DNA of 64,000 nucleotides from Pseudonocardia sp. N23 (GTDB lineage: Bacteria > Actinomycetota > Actinomycetes > Mycobacteriales > Pseudonocardiaceae): positions 62,001 through 126,000 of the forward strand of contig NZ_BEGX01000071.1 of NCBI RefSeq assembly GCF_002583555.1, read 5' to 3'. The number at the start of each line of letters is the position of its first letter. Position 1 is the stretch's first letter. Below the pieces are notes generated by a model. The model did not search any database. It was not told the origin of the DNA and saw nothing but the letters and a program-made list of their open reading frames with translations. Of the stretch, positions 8,044 through 16,775 are shown piece by piece. The position numbers were made by a program, and so were the translations under genes.

Positions 8044-10073
8044 GCCGACTTCTTCGCGACGAGGGTCAGCACGTCGTAGCGGGCCACCGACTCGCCGTCC
8101 TGGCGGGTGACGTCGGCGTCCCAGCGGACCTCGCCGTAGCCCGCGGAGTCGCGCGGGGTCAGCTGCTTGCAGGTCAGCGTCACGGTCAGCTCGTCGTCGA
8201 ACCGGACCGGGGTGAGGAAGCGCAGGTCGTCGACGCCGAAGTTGGCGAGCACCGGGCCGGGATCCGGGTCGACGAACAGTCCCGCGGCGAGCGACACCAC
8301 GAGGTAGCCGTGCGCGACGCGTCCGCCGAACAGCGGGTTCGCCGCGGCGGCCTCGGCGTCCATGTGCGCGTAGAAGGTGTCGCCGGTGAACTCGGCGAAG
8401 TGCTCGACGTCGGACTGGGTCACCCGCCGCGGGCCCGCGACGATCGTGTCGCCGGGGGAGAGCTCCTCGAGGTGCTTGCGGAAGGGGTGGACGTCGGTCT
8501 CGTGACGCTGCGAGCCCCGCACCCAGCGGCCGGTGATCGCGGTCAAGGTGTCGGGGTCGGCCTGGATCGCGGTGCGCTGCATGTGGTGCAGGACGCCGCG
8601 GATGCCACCCATCTCCTCGCCGCCGCCCGCGCGGCCGGGGCCGCCGTGCACCAGCGCCGGCAGCGGTGAGCCGTGGCCGGTGGACTCCTTCGCGTCCCGG
8701 GAGTTGAGGACGAGCACGCGCCCGTGCCACGGCGCGACGCCCAGCACGATCTCCCGGGCGACGGCCGGGTCGGCGGTGACGACCGAGCCGGCGAGGCTGC
8801 CGTTGCCGCGGGCGGCCAGCTCGATCACGTGCGGGACCGAGGAGTAGCCCATGATCGTCGACACCGGGCCGAAGGCCTCGACCTCGTGCGGCGCAGCGTG
8901 ATCGGGGTCGGCGGTCAGCAGCACGGGGGAGAGGAACGCGCCGCGCTCGGCGTCGGCACCGACGACGTCGACCTTGTCGGGGTCGCCGTGCACGATCCGG
9001 CCCGCGTCGGCCAGCGCTGCGATGGAGCGCCGCACCTCGTCGCGCTGCTCCAGGCTCGCAAGTGCGCCCATCCCCACACCCTCGGCGTCCGGCGCGCCGA
9101 CGACGGTCGTCGCCAGCCGCGCCGACACCGCCTCGACGACCACGTCGACGTGCTGTTCCGGCACGAACGCCCGGCGGATCGCCGTGCACTTCTGCCCGGC
9201 CTTGACGGTCATCTCGGCGACGAGGCCCTTGACGTAGAGGTCGAACTCCGGGGTGCCGGGCGCGGCGTCGGGACCGAGGATCGACATGTTCAGGGAGTCG
9301 GCCTCGGCGCTGAACCGGACGGACTCGGCCACGATGACCGGGTGCGTCCGCAGGGTCGCGGCCGTCTCGGCGGACCCGGTGAACGCCACCAGGTCCTGGC
9401 CGGTCAGATGGTCGAACAGATCACCGACACCGCCCGCGACGAACTGCAGCGTGCCCTCGGGCAGCAGGCCCGAGCCGATGATCAGCTCGACCAGCGCCGA
9501 GGTGAGGAACGCCGTCGGGCTCGCGGGCTTGACCAGGCTCGGCACCCCGGCGAGGAACGCGGGGGCGAGCTTCTCCAGTGGGCCCCATACCGGGAAGTTG
9601 AACGCGTTGACCTGCACCGCGACCCCGTGCAGCGGGGTGGCGACGTGCTGGCCGACGAACGTGCCGCCACGGCCCAGCGGCTCGACCGCGCCGTCGACGT
9701 AGACGGTGTCGTTGGGCAGCTCGCGACGGCCCTTGGACGCGTAGGCGAGCAGGACCCCGATGCCGCCGTCGACGTCGAACTTGGAGTCGCCCAGCGTGGC
9801 GCCGGTGCGCGCGGAGACCGCGTAGAGCTCCTCGCGGTGCTCGCGCAGGTGCCCGGCCAGCGCCTTGAGCAGTCCGGCGCGCTGGTGGAAGGTGAGCTCG
9901 CGCAGCGCTGGGCCGCCGACACGGCGGCCGTGGTCCAGCGCCGCCGCCATGTCGATGCCCGCCGACGAGAGCCGCGCCACCTCCTCGCCGGTCACGGCGT
10001 CGACGAGGGGGCGGGCCTCACCATCGGGCGAGTGCCAGGAGCCCCCCACGTAGCTGCGCAGCGTCTGGGTCAT
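8040..10073 (-). CDS. paaZ: Bifunctional oxepin-CoA hydrolase / 3-oxo-5,6-dehydrosuberyl-CoA semialdehyde dehydrogenase
   Basis: PaaZ opens the oxepin-CoA ring and oxidises the resulting aldehyde. The N-terminal aldehyde dehydrogenase spans about residues 1-520, with Glu257 (RFSAEADSLN) and catalytic Cys296 (KAGQKCTAIRR). The C-terminal MaoC-type hydratase spans about 535-677, with GDTFYAHMD (564-572) and FGGRVAHGYL (582-591). The length of 677 equals that of classical PaaZ, so both activities are expected. The start ATG has GGGAGG upstream. It is divergent from paaG across a 158-bp regulatory region. Confidence 0.96.
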   Translation of the reverse strand: MTQTLRSYVGGSWHSPDGEARPLVDAVTGEEVARLSSAGIDMAAALDHGRRVGGPALRELTFHQRAGLLKALAGHLREHREELYAVSARTGATLGDSKFDVDGGIGVLLAYASKGRRELPNDTVYVDGAVEPLGRGGTFVGQHVATPLHGVAVQVNAFNFPVWGPLEKLAPAFLAGVPSLVKPASPTAFLTSALVELIIGSGLLPEGTLQFVAGGVGDLFDHLTGQDLVAFTGSAETAATLRTHPVIVAESVRFSAEADSLNMSILGPDAAPGTPEFDLYVKGLVAEMTVKAGQKCTAIRRAFVPEQHVDVVVEAVSARLATTVVGAPDAEGVGMGALASLEQRDEVRRSIAALADAGRIVHGDPDKVDVVGADAERGAFLSPVLLTADPDHAAPHEVEAFGPVSTIMGYSSVPHVIELAARGNGSLAGSVVTADPAVAREIVLGVAPWHGRVLVLNSRDAKESTGHGSPLPALVHGGPGRAGGGEEMGGIRGVLHHMQRTAIQADPDTLTAITGRWVRGSQRHETDVHPFRKHLEELSPGDTIVAGPRRVTQSDVEHFAEFTGDTFYAHMDAEAAAANPLFGGRVAHGYLVVSLAAGLFVDPDPGPVLANFGVDDLRFLTPVRFDDELTVTLTCKQLTPRDSAGYGEVRWDADVTRQDGESVARYDVLTLVAKKSA

Positions 10074-10118
10074 CGGTGGTCCTCCCGGTGACGGCCGGCC
10101 GGTCGAGGTGCGCGGCCG

Positions 10119-10134
10119 CCGAACGATCGTTCGG
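10119..10134. promoter_or_regulatory. paa operator 1 (palindrome CCGAACGATCGTTCGG)
   Basis: This is a perfect 16-bp palindrome 46 bp upstream of the paaZ start. It shares its form with sites at 10196-10209 and 11822-11837 and is the probable binding site of the TetR protein at 11023-11661. Confidence 0.75.
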
Positions 10135-10195
10135 TCAGTCGTCGCAAGCTAGCACCTCCACCCGGTGAGCGGAACGTCGCGGCGACCGCCACTGA

Positions 10196-10209
10196 CCGAA
10201 CGATCGGTT
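10196..10209. promoter_or_regulatory. paa operator 2, overlapping the paaG promoter
   Basis: CCGAACGATCGGTT keeps the left half and core CGATCG of operator 1. It sits where the -35 of the paaG promoter should be; the -10 box TAGCAT is at 10220-10225 and the ATG at 10232. Its centre is 77 bp from that of operator 1. Confidence 0.65.
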
Positions 10210-10231
10210 GGAGAGCCGTTAGCATGACCCG

Positions 10232-11026
10232 ATGGCCGCCGACCCTCCCGCCGTCCTCGTCGAGCGCGACAGCGCCGATCCCGCCGTCGCCCTCGTCACG
10301 ATGAACCGTCCCGAGCGGCACAACGCCCTGACCGTCGAGCTCAAGGTCGCCCTGCGCGACGCGCTCGTCTCCGTCGCCGGTGACGACAGCGTCCGCGCCG
10401 TCGTGCTCACCGGGTCCGGGCGGTCGTTCTGTGTCGGCCAGGACCTCGGCGAACACGCCGTCGGCCTCGCCGAGGGTGCCGAGTTCACGACCGTCGAGGA
10501 GCACTACAACCCCATTGTGCTCGCCATTGCCGAGGCGCCCAAGCCGGTGATCGCGGCCGTCAACGGCACCTGCGTCGGCGCCGGCCTGGGCTTCGCGCTC
10601 GCCGCCGACCTGCGCGTCGCCGCGGCCGGAGCCACCTTTGCGACGGCCTTCACCGGCATCGGGCTGACCGCGGACTCCGGTCTGTCGGCGACGCTCGCGC
10701 ACATGGTCGGTGTCGCCCGCGCGACCGAGCTGCTCCTGCTCGGTGAACGCTTCACCGCCGAGGACGCGGCCGCCTGGGGGCTCGCCCGGATCGCGCAGGG
10801 CGAGGCCGTCGACGACGCGCTGCAGCTCGCCCGCACCCTCGCCGCCGGTCCGACGACGGCCTATGCCGAGGTGAAGTCCGCGGTGCGGTTCGGTGCGGTC
10901 AACGAGCTGTCCGCCGTCCTCGCCAACGAGGGTCGCGGGCAGGCACGGCTGGCCACCACCGCCGACCACGCCGGCGCGGTCGCCGCGTTCCTGGACAAGC
11001 GCAAGCCGACCTTCGAGGGGCGATGA
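10232..11026 (+). CDS. paaG: Ring-1,2-epoxyphenylacetyl-CoA isomerase (PaaG-type crotonase)
   Basis: A crotonase-fold protein of 264 residues. The oxyanion-hole segments are SFCVGQDL (65-72) and NGTCVGAGLG (111-120). GLTADSG carries Asp148, the position used as acid/base in PaaG isomerases, rather than the paired glutamates of enoyl-CoA hydratases. PaaG converts the epoxide to the oxepin. The -10 box TAGCAT ends 6 bases before the ATG, so the mRNA is probably leaderless. The stop overlaps the next start as ATGA. Confidence 0.88.
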   Translation: MAADPPAVLVERDSADPAVALVTMNRPERHNALTVELKVALRDALVSVAGDDSVRAVVLTGSGRSFCVGQDLGEHAVGLAEGAEFTTVEEHYNPIVLAIAEAPKPVIAAVNGTCVGAGLGFALAADLRVAAAGATFATAFTGIGLTADSGLSATLAHMVGVARATELLLLGERFTAEDAAAWGLARIAQGEAVDDALQLARTLAAGPTTAYAEVKSAVRFGAVNELSAVLANEGRGQARLATTADHAGAVAAFLDKRKPTFEGR

Positions 11027-11661
11027 GCACGGCGAGCACCCGGCCCGTCGCGGGGGAACCCGAGCCGGCCCGCCGGCCGCGCCGGCCCAGCGGGGGGCCG
11101 GAGTCGTTGCTGGACAAGGCCGTCCTCGAGTTCAACGCCCGGGGGTATGACGCCACCAGCATGGAGGACCTCTCTCGCGCGGTGGGGATCACGAAGTCGT
11201 CCTTCTACCACCACTTCGCGGGCAAGGAGGCGCTGCTGCGCGCCGCGCTCGAACGCGCGCTCGACGGGCTGTTCTCCGCCCTCGACGAGCCCCCCGGCGC
11301 CGAGCCGCCCACCGGTCCGTCGGAGCGGCTGCGGCGGATCGTGACCCGCCAGGTCCGGGTGCTCATGGACGACCTGCCCTACGTCACCCTGCTGCTGCGG
11401 GTGCGTGGCAACACCGAGACCGAGCGGTGGGCGCTGGAGCGCCGTCGCGACTACGACGGCGAGATCGCGGCCCTCGTGAAGGCGGCCGCCGACGCGGGGG
11501 AGATCCGCGAGGGTGTCGACCCGGTGCTCGCCGCCCGGCTGCTGTCCGGCCTGGTCAACTCCGTGGCCGAGTGGTACCGGCCGGGGCGCCGGGGCATGTC
11601 GCGGCTGCCCGAGGACGTCGCCCTCGCTGCCGTCGAGGGGATCCTTCCGGTGAGTCGGTAG
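11023..11661 (+). CDS. TetR-family regulator of the phenylacetate genes (PaaR-like)
   Basis: The helix-turn-helix lies at about residues 30-75 ([43 protein letters not shown]), with an Arg/Pro-rich leader before it and a C-terminal domain of the kind seen in actinobacterial acyl-CoA-responsive TetR repressors. It is translationally coupled to paaG (ATGA overlap). Three matching palindromes occur at paaZ, paaG and paaA. By analogy with known PaaR proteins, phenylacetyl-CoA is the likely inducer; this is inference. Confidence 0.85.
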   Translation: MSTASTRPVAGEPEPARRPRRPSGGPESLLDKAVLEFNARGYDATSMEDLSRAVGITKSSFYHHFAGKEALLRAALERALDGLFSALDEPPGAEPPTGPSERLRRIVTRQVRVLMDDLPYVTLLLRVRGNTETERWALERRRDYDGEIAALVKAAADAGEIREGVDPVLAARLLSGLVNSVAEWYRPGRRGMSRLPEDVALAAVEGILPVSR

Positions 11662-11821
11662 TCCCTCCGGCCCGCCGGCCTCCCGCGAGTCCGGACGGGC
11701 TCGCCCACCGGCGGGTGGGCGGACCGCCGGCGCGGGCCGGGGATGCGCGGGCTGCCGAGCCGGGTTGCGGGCAGGGCAGGGTGCGCGGGTTGCGGTCCGG
11801 GCCCGGCTGCGTCATCCTTGG

Positions 11822-11837
11822 CCGAACGAACATTCGG
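11822..11837. promoter_or_regulatory. paa operator 3, upstream of paaABCDE
   Basis: CCGAACGAACATTCGG matches operator 1 at 14 of 16 bases. It ends 3 bases before the paaA Shine-Dalgarno AGGAGG (11841-11846), so a bound repressor would cover the transcription start. Confidence 0.72.
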
Positions 11838-11851
11838 TAGAGGAGGACGTC

Positions 11852-12859
11852 GTGGCCGACACCGGCACACCTGCCACCGGGACACCCGACACAGCGCCGC
11901 ACACCGGGCCCGGCACGGGGGCCCTCGAGGCCGGGTTCGACGCGACCGTCGCCGCCGACCGCCGCATCGAGCCCCGCGACTGGATGCCCGAGGGCTACCG
12001 CCGCACGCTCATCCGCCAGATCGCCCAGCACGCGCACTCCGAGATCATCGGGATGCAGCCGGAGGGCAACTGGATCCTGCGGGCGCCGTCGTTGCGCCGC
12101 AAGGCGATCCTGCTGGCCAAGGTGCAGGACGAGGCCGGGCACGGCATGTACCTCTACGCCGCGGCCGAGACCCTGGGCGTCGACCGGGAGGACCTCACCG
12201 AACGGCTGATCGACTCGCGGCAGAAGTACTCGTCGATCTTCAACTACCCGGCCCTGTCCTACGCCGACATCGGGGTCATCGGCTGGCTGGTCGACGGCGC
12301 CGCGATCTGCAACCAGGTGCCGCTGTGCCGCTGTTCCTACGGCCCCTACGCGCGGGCGATGATCCGCATCTGCAAGGAGGAGTCGTTCCACCAGCGGCAG
12401 GGCTACGAGCTGCTGCTGGCCATGGTCAAGGGCACCGACGCGCAGCGCACGATGGTGCAGGAGTCCGTCGACCGCTGGTGGTGGCCGTCGCTGATGATGT
12501 TCGGCCCGCCCGACGGCGACTCGCCGAACACCCGGCAGTCGATGGCGTGGGGCATCAAGCGCCACACCAACGACGAGCTGCGGCAGCGGTTCGTCGACAT
12601 GTCGGTGCCGCAGGCCGCGGCGCTGGGCGTCACGCTGCCCGATGCGGACCTGCGCTGGAACGCCGAACGCGGCGCGCACGACTACGGCGAGCCCGACTGG
12701 GCGGAGTTCAAGGCCGTCGTCTCCGGCTCGGGCCCGGCGAACGCGCAGCGCGTCGCCCACCGTCGTCGCGCCCACGAGAACGGTGCCTGGGTCCGCGAGG
12801 CCGCGCAGGCCTGGGCCGACAAGCAGGCCGCCCGCGCGGCCCGGAAGGACGCGGCGTGA
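11852..12859 (+). CDS. paaA: 1,2-phenylacetyl-CoA epoxidase subunit A
   Basis: This is the catalytic di-iron subunit of the PaaABC(D)E multicomponent monooxygenase that epoxidises phenylacetyl-CoA. The iron-ligand motifs are DEAGH (93-97) and KEESFH (175-180), within the ferritin-like helices [36 protein letters not shown]... The GTG at 11852 is chosen because AGGAGG lies 5 bases upstream; upstream sequence in frame is operator. It has 335 residues with a ~25-residue Thr/Pro/Gly leader. It overlaps paaB by 4 bases (GTGA). Confidence 0.97.
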   Translation: MADTGTPATGTPDTAPHTGPGTGALEAGFDATVAADRRIEPRDWMPEGYRRTLIRQIAQHAHSEIIGMQPEGNWILRAPSLRRKAILLAKVQDEAGHGMYLYAAAETLGVDREDLTERLIDSRQKYSSIFNYPALSYADIGVIGWLVDGAAICNQVPLCRCSYGPYARAMIRICKEESFHQRQGYELLLAMVKGTDAQRTMVQESVDRWWWPSLMMFGPPDGDSPNTRQSMAWGIKRHTNDELRQRFVDMSVPQAAALGVTLPDADLRWNAERGAHDYGEPDWAEFKAVVSGSGPANAQRVAHRRRAHENGAWVREAAQAWADKQAARAARKDAA

Positions 12860-13155
12860 ACGAGCCCACGCCGCGGCGCACCTGGCCGCTCTACGAGGTC
12901 TTCGTCCGTGGCAAGCGCGGCCTCAACCACGTCCACGTCGGGTCCCTGCACGCCGCCGACGACGAGATGGCACTGCACAACGCGCGCGACGTCTACACCC
13001 GGCGCAACGAGGGCGTCAGCATCTGGGTGGTGCGGGCCGACCTGATCACCGCGTCGAGCCCCGACGAGAAGGACCCGTTCTTCGCCCCGTCGGCCGACAA
13101 GGTCTACCGGCACCCGACGTTCTACGCGATCCCGGACGAGGTGCCGCACCTCTGA
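12856..13155 (+). CDS. paaB: 1,2-phenylacetyl-CoA epoxidase subunit B
   Basis: The 99-residue protein contains [31 protein letters not shown] and [12 protein letters not shown], the hallmark of PaaB, the small structural subunit that bridges PaaAC heterodimers. The GTG start overlaps the paaA TGA, and the TGA overlaps the paaC ATG by one base (TGATG). Confidence 0.96.
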   Translation: MNEPTPRRTWPLYEVFVRGKRGLNHVHVGSLHAADDEMALHNARDVYTRRNEGVSIWVVRADLITASSPDEKDPFFAPSADKVYRHPTFYAIPDEVPHL

Positions 13156-14069
13156 TGAGCCCACACGCAGAAGAGGAAGACGCGACCAACGCCTACCAGT
13201 CGTTGTCGGAGACGACCGGGCACGACGACCCGCGCTGGGCGTTCGGCTCCGGGTTCGAGGACGTGCAGGCCGAGATCGAGGCGCCCGTCCCCGACGGCGT
13301 CGACGCCGCCGACCTCGCCGAGTACTGCCTGATGCTGGGCGACGACGCGCTGGTCTGCAGCCACCGCATCTCCGAGTGGGTGTCCAACGCCCCGGAGCTG
13401 GAGGAGGAGGTCGCCCTCGCCAACACGGCGCTGGACCTGCTCGGCCAGGCCCGGGTGCTGCTGTCGCGGGCCGGGCACGTCGAGGGCGCGGGCCGTGACG
13501 AGGACGCGCTGGCCTACCTGCGCAGCGACGCGGAGTTCCGCAACGTCGGGCTGGCCGAGACCGGCGACGACCTCGACTTCGGGGTCGCCGTCGCACGCCT
13601 GCTCGTGTTCTCGACGTGGCGGCTCGCGCTGCTGTCGCGGCTCGTCGGCTCCCGGGACCCGGTGGTGGCGGCCGTCGCGGCGAAGGGCGTGAAGGAGCTG
13701 ACCTACCACCGCGACTGGGCGGCGCGCTGGACGCTGCGCCTCGGCGACGGCACCGACGAGTCGCACCGCCGGATGCAGGCGGGTCTCGAGGAGGTGTGGC
13801 CGCACGTCGAGGAGCTGTTCCGGACCTCCGAGGTGGAACACCGGCTCGTCACGGCGGGCGTCGCGACCGACCCGGCCGAGACCCGCGGGGAGGTCGACGC
13901 CGTGCTCGACCAGGTGTTCGCGGCCGCGACGCTGACCCGCCCGGACCGGCCCGGTCGCGGCACCCTGGGCGGGCGCGGAGGCCGTCAGGGCTCGCACACG
14001 GAGGCGCTGGGGCTGGTCCTCGACCGGATGCAGAGCCTGGCCCGCGCGCACCCGGGGGCGTCGTGGTGA
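13155..14069 (+). CDS. paaC: 1,2-phenylacetyl-CoA epoxidase subunit C
   Basis: PaaC is the structural ferritin-fold partner of PaaA. The 304-residue sequence has LAEYCLMLGDDALVCSHRISEWV, EEEVALANTALDLLGQAR, RNVGLAETGDDLDF and KELTYHRDWAARWTLRLGDGT, all typical of PaaC. It lacks the full set of iron ligands seen in PaaA, as expected. The C-terminus ends in a Gly/Arg-rich link and a helix (EALGLVLDRMQSLARAHPG). It overlaps paaB by one base and paaD by four. Confidence 0.96.
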   Translation: MSPHAEEEDATNAYQSLSETTGHDDPRWAFGSGFEDVQAEIEAPVPDGVDAADLAEYCLMLGDDALVCSHRISEWVSNAPELEEEVALANTALDLLGQARVLLSRAGHVEGAGRDEDALAYLRSDAEFRNVGLAETGDDLDFGVAVARLLVFSTWRLALLSRLVGSRDPVVAAVAAKGVKELTYHRDWAARWTLRLGDGTDESHRRMQAGLEEVWPHVEELFRTSEVEHRLVTAGVATDPAETRGEVDAVLDQVFAAATLTRPDRPGRGTLGGRGGRQGSHTEALGLVLDRMQSLARAHPGASW

Positions 14070-14554
14070 GCGCGCGGGAGGTCGTCGCGCGCGTCGTCGA
14101 TCCCGAGATGCCCATGCTCACCCTCGACGACCTGGGCGTCGTCCGCGGCGTCGACACCGACGGCGACGCCGTGACCGTCACGATCACCCCCACCTACTCC
14201 GGCTGCCCCGCGGTGGCGGAGATGCGTGCCGACCTGGCCGAGGCCCTGCGCGCCGCCGGGTTCGGGCCCGTCCGCGTGCGGACGGTGTTCGCACCGGCGT
14301 GGAGCACCGACTGGATCAGCGAGGACGGGCGGCGCAAGCTCGCCGAGGCGGGCGTCGCCCCGCCCGGCACGGCGCCCCGGCCCGCGCCCGGCCCGGTGCC
14401 GCTGACGCTGACCGCCCCGGCGACGACCGTGACCTGCCCCAACTGCGGGTCGCGGGCCACCGAGGAGCTCTCGCGCTTCGGCCCGACCGCCTGCACCGCG
14501 CTGCGCCGCTGCACCGACTGCCGCGAACCCTTCGAGCACATGAAGGAGATCTGA
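14066..14554 (+). CDS. paaD: PaaD, MIP18-family maturation factor of the epoxidase
   Basis: The N-terminal DUF59/MIP18 domain (VVDPEMPMLTLDDLGVVRGV, TPTYSGCPAVAEMRADL) is followed by a C-terminal zinc-ribbon-like segment with CPNCGS and CTDC pairs. PaaD is thought to help assemble the iron centres of the epoxidase. It has 162 residues. The GTG at 14066 overlaps the paaC stop as GTGA. Confidence 0.94.
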   Translation: MSAREVVARVVDPEMPMLTLDDLGVVRGVDTDGDAVTVTITPTYSGCPAVAEMRADLAEALRAAGFGPVRVRTVFAPAWSTDWISEDGRRKLAEAGVAPPGTAPRPAPGPVPLTLTAPATTVTCPNCGSRATEELSRFGPTACTALRRCTDCREPFEHMKEI

Positions 14555-14557
14555 GGC

Positions 14558-15655
14558 GTGCCCACCGCCACGACCGCGCCCACCACCGGTTCCGCGCCGA
14601 CCGGCACCTTCCACGCGCTGCGCGTCGCCGCCGTCGACCGGCTCTGCGACGACGCCGTCGCCGTCACCTTCGACGTGCCCGACGCGCTCGCCGAGCACTA
14701 CGCCTTCCGCCCGGGCCAGTACCTGACGCTGCGGCTGCGGACCGCCGACGGCGAGGAGCGCCGCTCCTACTCGATCTGCGCGCCTGCCGGCGCACCGCCG
14801 CGGGTCGGGGTGCGCCGTGTCGACGGCGGCCGGTTCTCCGAGTGGATCGTCGACCGGCTCGTCGCGGGGGAGGAGATCGAGGTCGGCCCGCCGTCGGGCG
14901 GCTTCACCCCCGACCTCACCGCGGGTACCCACCACGGCCTGGTCGCCGCCGGCTCGGGTATCACCCCGGTGCTGTCGATCGCGGCGTCGCTGCTGGGCGC
15001 ACACCCCGACACCCGGGTCACGCTGCTCTACGGCAACCGGCGTACCGACACGGTGATGTTCACCGAGGAGATCGCCGACCTCAAGAACGCCTACGGCCCC
15101 CGGCTGCACCTGTTGCACGTGCTGTCGCGGGAGCCGATGGAGGCCGACGTGGTCAGCGGCCGCCTCGACGCCGCGAAGCTGCGGCAGCTGCTGACGCTGC
15201 TCGTCGATGTCGAGGGCATCGACGACTGGTGGCTCTGCGGGCCGCTCGGGATGACCGAGGACGCCGTCGCCGTGCTGGGGGAGCTGGGGGTGGAGCGGCG
15301 CCGCGTGCACCGCGAGCTGTTCTATGTCGACGCGCCGCCGCCCGAGCTGCACCGCGCCGACGACGTCGTCGACGGGGAGACCAGCGAGGTCACCGTCGTG
15401 CTCAACGGCCGGTCGACGACGCTGACCCTGCCCCGCGCCGAGTTCGTGCTCGACGCCGCCCAGCGCGTCCGCGGCGACCTGCCGTTCGCCTGCAAGGGCG
15501 GCGTCTGCGGGACGTGCCGGGCGAAGGTCTGCGACGGCGACGTCAGGATGGTGCGCAACTACGCCCTGGAGGACGACGAGGTCGAGGCCGGCTTCGTCCT
15601 CACCTGCCAGACCCGCCCGCTCTCGGAGGCGGTGACCGTCGACTACGACGCCTGA
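14558..15655 (+). CDS. paaE: Phenylacetyl-CoA epoxidase reductase subunit E
   Basis: PaaE carries electrons from NADPH to PaaA. In order it has an FAD-binding domain (RRSYS at 68-72), an NAD(P)-binding domain (GSGITP at 132-137, CGPLG at 227-231) and a C-terminal plant-type 2Fe-2S ferredoxin with Cys312, Cys317, Cys320 and Cys350. At 365 residues it is complete. GTG 14558 follows the paaD stop by 3 bases. This is the last gene of paaABCDE; a hairpin lies 85 bases downstream. Confidence 0.95.
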   Translation: MPTATTAPTTGSAPTGTFHALRVAAVDRLCDDAVAVTFDVPDALAEHYAFRPGQYLTLRLRTADGEERRSYSICAPAGAPPRVGVRRVDGGRFSEWIVDRLVAGEEIEVGPPSGGFTPDLTAGTHHGLVAAGSGITPVLSIAASLLGAHPDTRVTLLYGNRRTDTVMFTEEIADLKNAYGPRLHLLHVLSREPMEADVVSGRLDAAKLRQLLTLLVDVEGIDDWWLCGPLGMTEDAVAVLGELGVERRRVHRELFYVDAPPPELHRADDVVDGETSEVTVVLNGRSTTLTLPRAEFVLDAAQRVRGDLPFACKGGVCGTCRAKVCDGDVRMVRNYALEDDEVEAGFVLTCQTRPLSEAVTVDYDA

Positions 15656-15740
15656 CCGACGGCCGTCCGAGGGAGCCCTTCCGTGCGCAACCCCTTCCGC
15701 TCTCGAACTGCTCGCCGGCCACGGGGGCTCCGGCGGCGTC

Positions 15741-15772
15741 GAGGGTGCGGCTGTGCCCTCGGCCGCACCCTC
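15741..15772 (+). terminator. 11-bp hairpin after the paaABCDE operon
   Basis: GAGGGTGCGGC (15741-15751) pairs with GCCGCACCCTC (15762-15772) around 10 bases. The rest of the 275-bp gap from 15656 holds nothing else I can recognise except the next gene's ribosome binding site. Confidence 0.5.
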
Positions 15773-15930
15773 ACGACTGCCCGGACGCGCCTCGACGGCC
15801 CCGAGGTTGTGCGCCGGGGTCGGGACCGGGTCGTCACGGGACGGGACCGTCGTCACCGTGTCCCCGCCTGACATCCACCGCCCGGGGGCGCAGGATGGGG
15901 AGGTCAGGCCCCCCGGAGAAAGGTTCGATC

Positions 15931-16671
15931 GTGACGCAGCGCTGGGCCGTGCTGATCGCGACGCTCGCCCTGCTGGGCTGGGCCGTCGCCCAGGCCTGGG
16001 TGATCCTCCGGACGAAACCGGCGCGCGTGCGGCTCGCCGCATACTCGGGCCTGGCTGCGGTCGGCATCGCAGCTCTCGGTGTCGGGTTGGCGTTCACCCA
16101 GGGTGCCACCGACGACGACGCGAACCCGGCGCCGCGGGTGTCGAGCTTCGCGCAGTCGGTCGGGCCCACGCGGGTCGGAGCGCCCGCGTCGGTCGCTCCG
16201 ACCGTCGGCGCCCCGCTGCCTGCCGAGGTGCCGCCGGCCGCCGACGTGCCGCCTGCCGACGCGGGCGCACCCGTCGTGCCCGGCCGTGCCCTGGCCGTCG
16301 CCCCGCTCGCTCCCGCGGTGCGGGTACCGGTCGCGCAAGCGCCCGCGGTGCCCCCGCCCGGCCCGCCGGCGGTGGTGCCACCTGCTGTCGTGCCTCCAGC
16401 GGGTCCACCGGTGGTCCCGCCCGTCGTGCCCCCGCCCGTGGTCCCGCCGGGTGGCGCCGAGGGCGGCACCGTGCCGCCGACCACCGTGCCGCCGACCACC
16501 GTGCCGCCGACCACCGTGCCGCCGACCACTGCGCCACCCACGGCCCCGCCGACGACGCAGCCGACCGTCCCGCCGACGCGGCCCACCCGTCCCGGGCACG
16601 GCCACCCGCCGACGAGCGTGTCGACGCCGCCGCCGACGACCACCACGACGACAGCGGCCGCGATCTCCTGA
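15931..16671 (+). CDS. Two-helix membrane protein with long Pro/Val/Thr-rich C-terminal tail
   Basis: GTG 15931 has GGAGAAAGG upstream. The 246-residue protein starts MTQRWAVLIATLALLGWAVAQ and has two hydrophobic helices (about 5-26 and 35-55). About 190 residues follow that are almost entirely Pro, Val, Ala and Thr, including four VPPTT repeats and a PTTTTTTAAAIS end. Such tails are usually extracytoplasmic and may cross the wall. No enzymatic domain is present and no function is known. It follows paaE but has its own start region and is probably not part of that operon. Confidence 0.7.
   Translation: MTQRWAVLIATLALLGWAVAQAWVILRTKPARVRLAAYSGLAAVGIAALGVGLAFTQGATDDDANPAPRVSSFAQSVGPTRVGAPASVAPTVGAPLPAEVPPAADVPPADAGAPVVPGRALAVAPLAPAVRVPVAQAPAVPPPGPPAVVPPAVVPPAGPPVVPPVVPPPVVPPGGAEGGTVPPTTVPPTTVPPTTVPPTTAPPTAPPTTQPTVPPTRPTRPGHGHPPTSVSTPPPTTTTTTAAAIS
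16471..16530 (+). repeat. Four tandem 15-bp repeats encoding VPPTT
   Basis: GTGCCGCCGACCACC is repeated four times in frame; only the last base of copy 4 differs (T). Confidence 0.9.
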
Positions 16672-16775
16672 GCGGCCCGAAACGGTGTCGCGGCGTGCGG
16701 GCCGCTGGCTCTACGATCACGCCCATGCCTCCCGATTGATGCGCTGAACAGCCCTCTCGTCCCGATCCGCGGCGG

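Noticed and set aside
16471..16530. Regular 15-bp repeats considered as a CRISPR-like array
   Set aside because: The repeats are directly adjacent without spacers and encode VPPTT in frame.
16725..16739. TGA at codon 5 of the MFS gene read as selenocysteine
   Set aside because: No SECIS-like hairpin is evident directly downstream, MFS transporters are not selenoproteins, and a mutation or sequencing error is simpler.
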